Made by a program: the position numbers and the translations under genes. Shown here piece by piece: positions 63,084-64,000 of a stretch of DNA of 64,000 nucleotides; within the stretch, counting starts at the first letter, position 1, and each line of letters opens with the position of its first letter. Source of the DNA: Streptomyces cynarae (GTDB lineage: Bacteria > Actinomycetota > Actinomycetes > Streptomycetales > Streptomycetaceae). The DNA is taken from positions 2,711,001 to 2,775,000 of the forward strand of contig NZ_CP106793.1 in the NCBI RefSeq assembly GCF_025642135.1. Direction: 5' to 3'. The notes beneath the pieces are model-generated. The model saw only the letters and a program-made list of their open reading frames with translations. It made no database searches and had not been told where the DNA came from.

Positions 63084-63977
63084 TCATTTTTGGGCACAGT
63101 GATGTTTCCGCCACTGGAAGAACCGGTCAGCGGTGTTGGTGATGACGCCGTCGACGCCCCACGACGTCGCGGTCCGCCATTTGCTGTCGCCGTCGACCGT
63201 CCACACGAACGTCTGCACACCGGCCGCGTGGAGTCGGCGCACCGCGTCGGGGTGCGCCTTGAGGCTGTTGAAGTTCACCGCGTAGGCGGCCAGGGAGAAC
63301 TTCCGCGCCGTCGCCACGGGGTCCGCGTCGACCCTGTCCCGGAGCAGGGCCGGCTTGATCTTGTACGGTGAGGCCGCCGCGTGCAGGACGATGTTCTCGT
63401 CGAAGGACTGGACCACGGTGCGTTCGGTCATTCCGGACTCGGAGACCAGGCGCAGGACCTGGTCGACCGCCGCGGGCGTCTGCGGCCCCTTGATCTCCAG
63501 GAGGAACCGGACCGGAAGCGCCTTGACGGCGGACAGCGCCTGACGCAGCGTCGGGACGTGCCCGCCGCCCTTCACCGTCAGCCGGGACACCTCCTGCGCG
63601 GTGAGCTGATCGATGCGGCCGGTTCCGTCGGTCGTGCGGTCCACGGTGGCGTCGTGCATGATGACCGGCTCGCCGTCCTCGGTGACCTGCACATCGGTTT
63701 CCACGTAGTCGGCTCCGTGAGCCGCCGCCGCTTGAAAGGAGGCGATCGTGTTCTCCGGCGCGCGCCGCGGAGAGCCGCGGTGCCCGATGACACGGGTGCC
63801 GGAGCAGTCGACGGCGGGGCTCTTCTGCGGCGCGTGAGCCGCGGGTGTCCCGGGCGTCCGGCCGGTCAGTGCGGAGACGCACGCGGTCGCGACCGCGGCC
63901 GTCGTCACCATGAGTGGCAGCACGTATCTCCGACGCGCTGTCGGACGGGCCGAACCGGGCGTGCCGCGCCGTCCCAT
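63084..63977 (-). CDS. secreted glycerophosphodiester phosphodiesterase
   Basis: A 297-residue GDPD: N-terminal Arg-rich region plus hydrophobic segment (YVLPLMVTTAAVATACVSAL) as signal peptide or anchor, then TIM-barrel motifs VIGHRGSPRRAPENTIASFQ, VETDVQVTEDGEPVIMHD, ATVDRTTDGTGRID and FLLEIKG. It hydrolyses glycerophosphodiesters to glycerol-3-phosphate and an alcohol. The C-terminal TVDGDSKWRTATSWGVDGVI closes the barrel. Downstream gap 62870-63083 holds no recognised gene. Confidence 0.94.
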   Translation of the reverse strand: MGRRGTPGSARPTARRRYVLPLMVTTAAVATACVSALTGRTPGTPAAHAPQKSPAVDCSGTRVIGHRGSPRRAPENTIASFQAAAAHGADYVETDVQVTEDGEPVIMHDATVDRTTDGTGRIDQLTAQEVSRLTVKGGGHVPTLRQALSAVKALPVRFLLEIKGPQTPAAVDQVLRLVSESGMTERTVVQSFDENIVLHAAASPYKIKPALLRDRVDADPVATARKFSLAAYAVNFNSLKAHPDAVRRLHAAGVQTFVWTVDGDSKWRTATSWGVDGVITNTADRFFQWRKHHCAQK

Positions 63978-64000
63978 GTACGCAATCCCCCCGTGGAAGC

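Overview
The window looks like a stretch of a Streptomyces (or close relative) linear chromosome. The DNA is very GC-rich with strong GC bias at third codon positions, GTG and TTG starts are common, and many genes are coupled by ATGA or GTGA overlaps. The families are typical of the genus: a SARP regulator, DesK/DesR-type two-component pairs, DUF397, a type II polyketide synthase (PKS), a YcaO-type RiPP cluster and a bacterial type-A RNase P RNA. No tRNA, rRNA, CRISPR array, phage or intact insertion sequence was recognised.

Positions 1-10163 hold part of an aromatic polyketide cluster: KS-alpha (cut by the window edge), chain length factor, ACP and didomain aromatase/cyclase on the + strand. 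An ActIII-type C-9 ketoreductase, a DUF6081-like protein, a second SDR and a deleted luciferase-like oxidoreductase lie on the - strand. A SnoaL-fold protein, an acyl-CoA-dehydrogenase-like protein, a Sfp-type phosphopantetheinyl transferase and a frameshifted SARP activator follow. Positions 10334-17355 hold a thiazole/oxazole RiPP (TOMM) locus: a stand-alone SagB-like clamp protein, a fused ThiF/YcaO cyclodehydratase and a 75-residue precursor. It is interleaved with a DesK/DesR-type pair, a metallo-beta-lactamase-fold protein and a flavin reductase, the last two of which could serve the polyketide.

Positions 17659-26909 are chromosomal housekeeping: rnpB, an EamA exporter, an AraC regulator, Uma2, YaaA, KDPG aldolase, an RNase H/phosphatase fusion, a zinc-ribbon coiled coil, Nif3 and a beta-rich protein. 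Positions 30661-42869 hold an ABC exporter with its own two-component system, two MFS exporters, a cell-wall amidase, an F420-type oxidoreductase and small surface proteins. A coupled glycosyltransferase, methyltransferase and six-hairpin-like trio follows (42957-46242).

A scattered steroid/acyl-CoA catabolic set (SDR, Zn-alcohol dehydrogenase, MaoC hydratase, aldehyde dehydrogenase, ferredoxin, CYP125-like P450, FadA6-like thiolase, plus a metallo-beta-lactamase and a SnoaL protein) appears tied together by a KstR-like TetR repressor (46472-47119). TnnAACnnGTTnnA-type palindromes lie in front of nearly every one of these units. The right end carries a sigma-factor/CHAT-protease fusion in an operon with a lipase-fold hydrolase (59079-62869), the best candidate for an undescribed system.

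Two cross-cutting signals stand out. A 43-bp repeat lies inside the coding sequence of three genes. Three genes are broken by apparent single-base deletions in G/C-rich runs, which may be sequencing errors.
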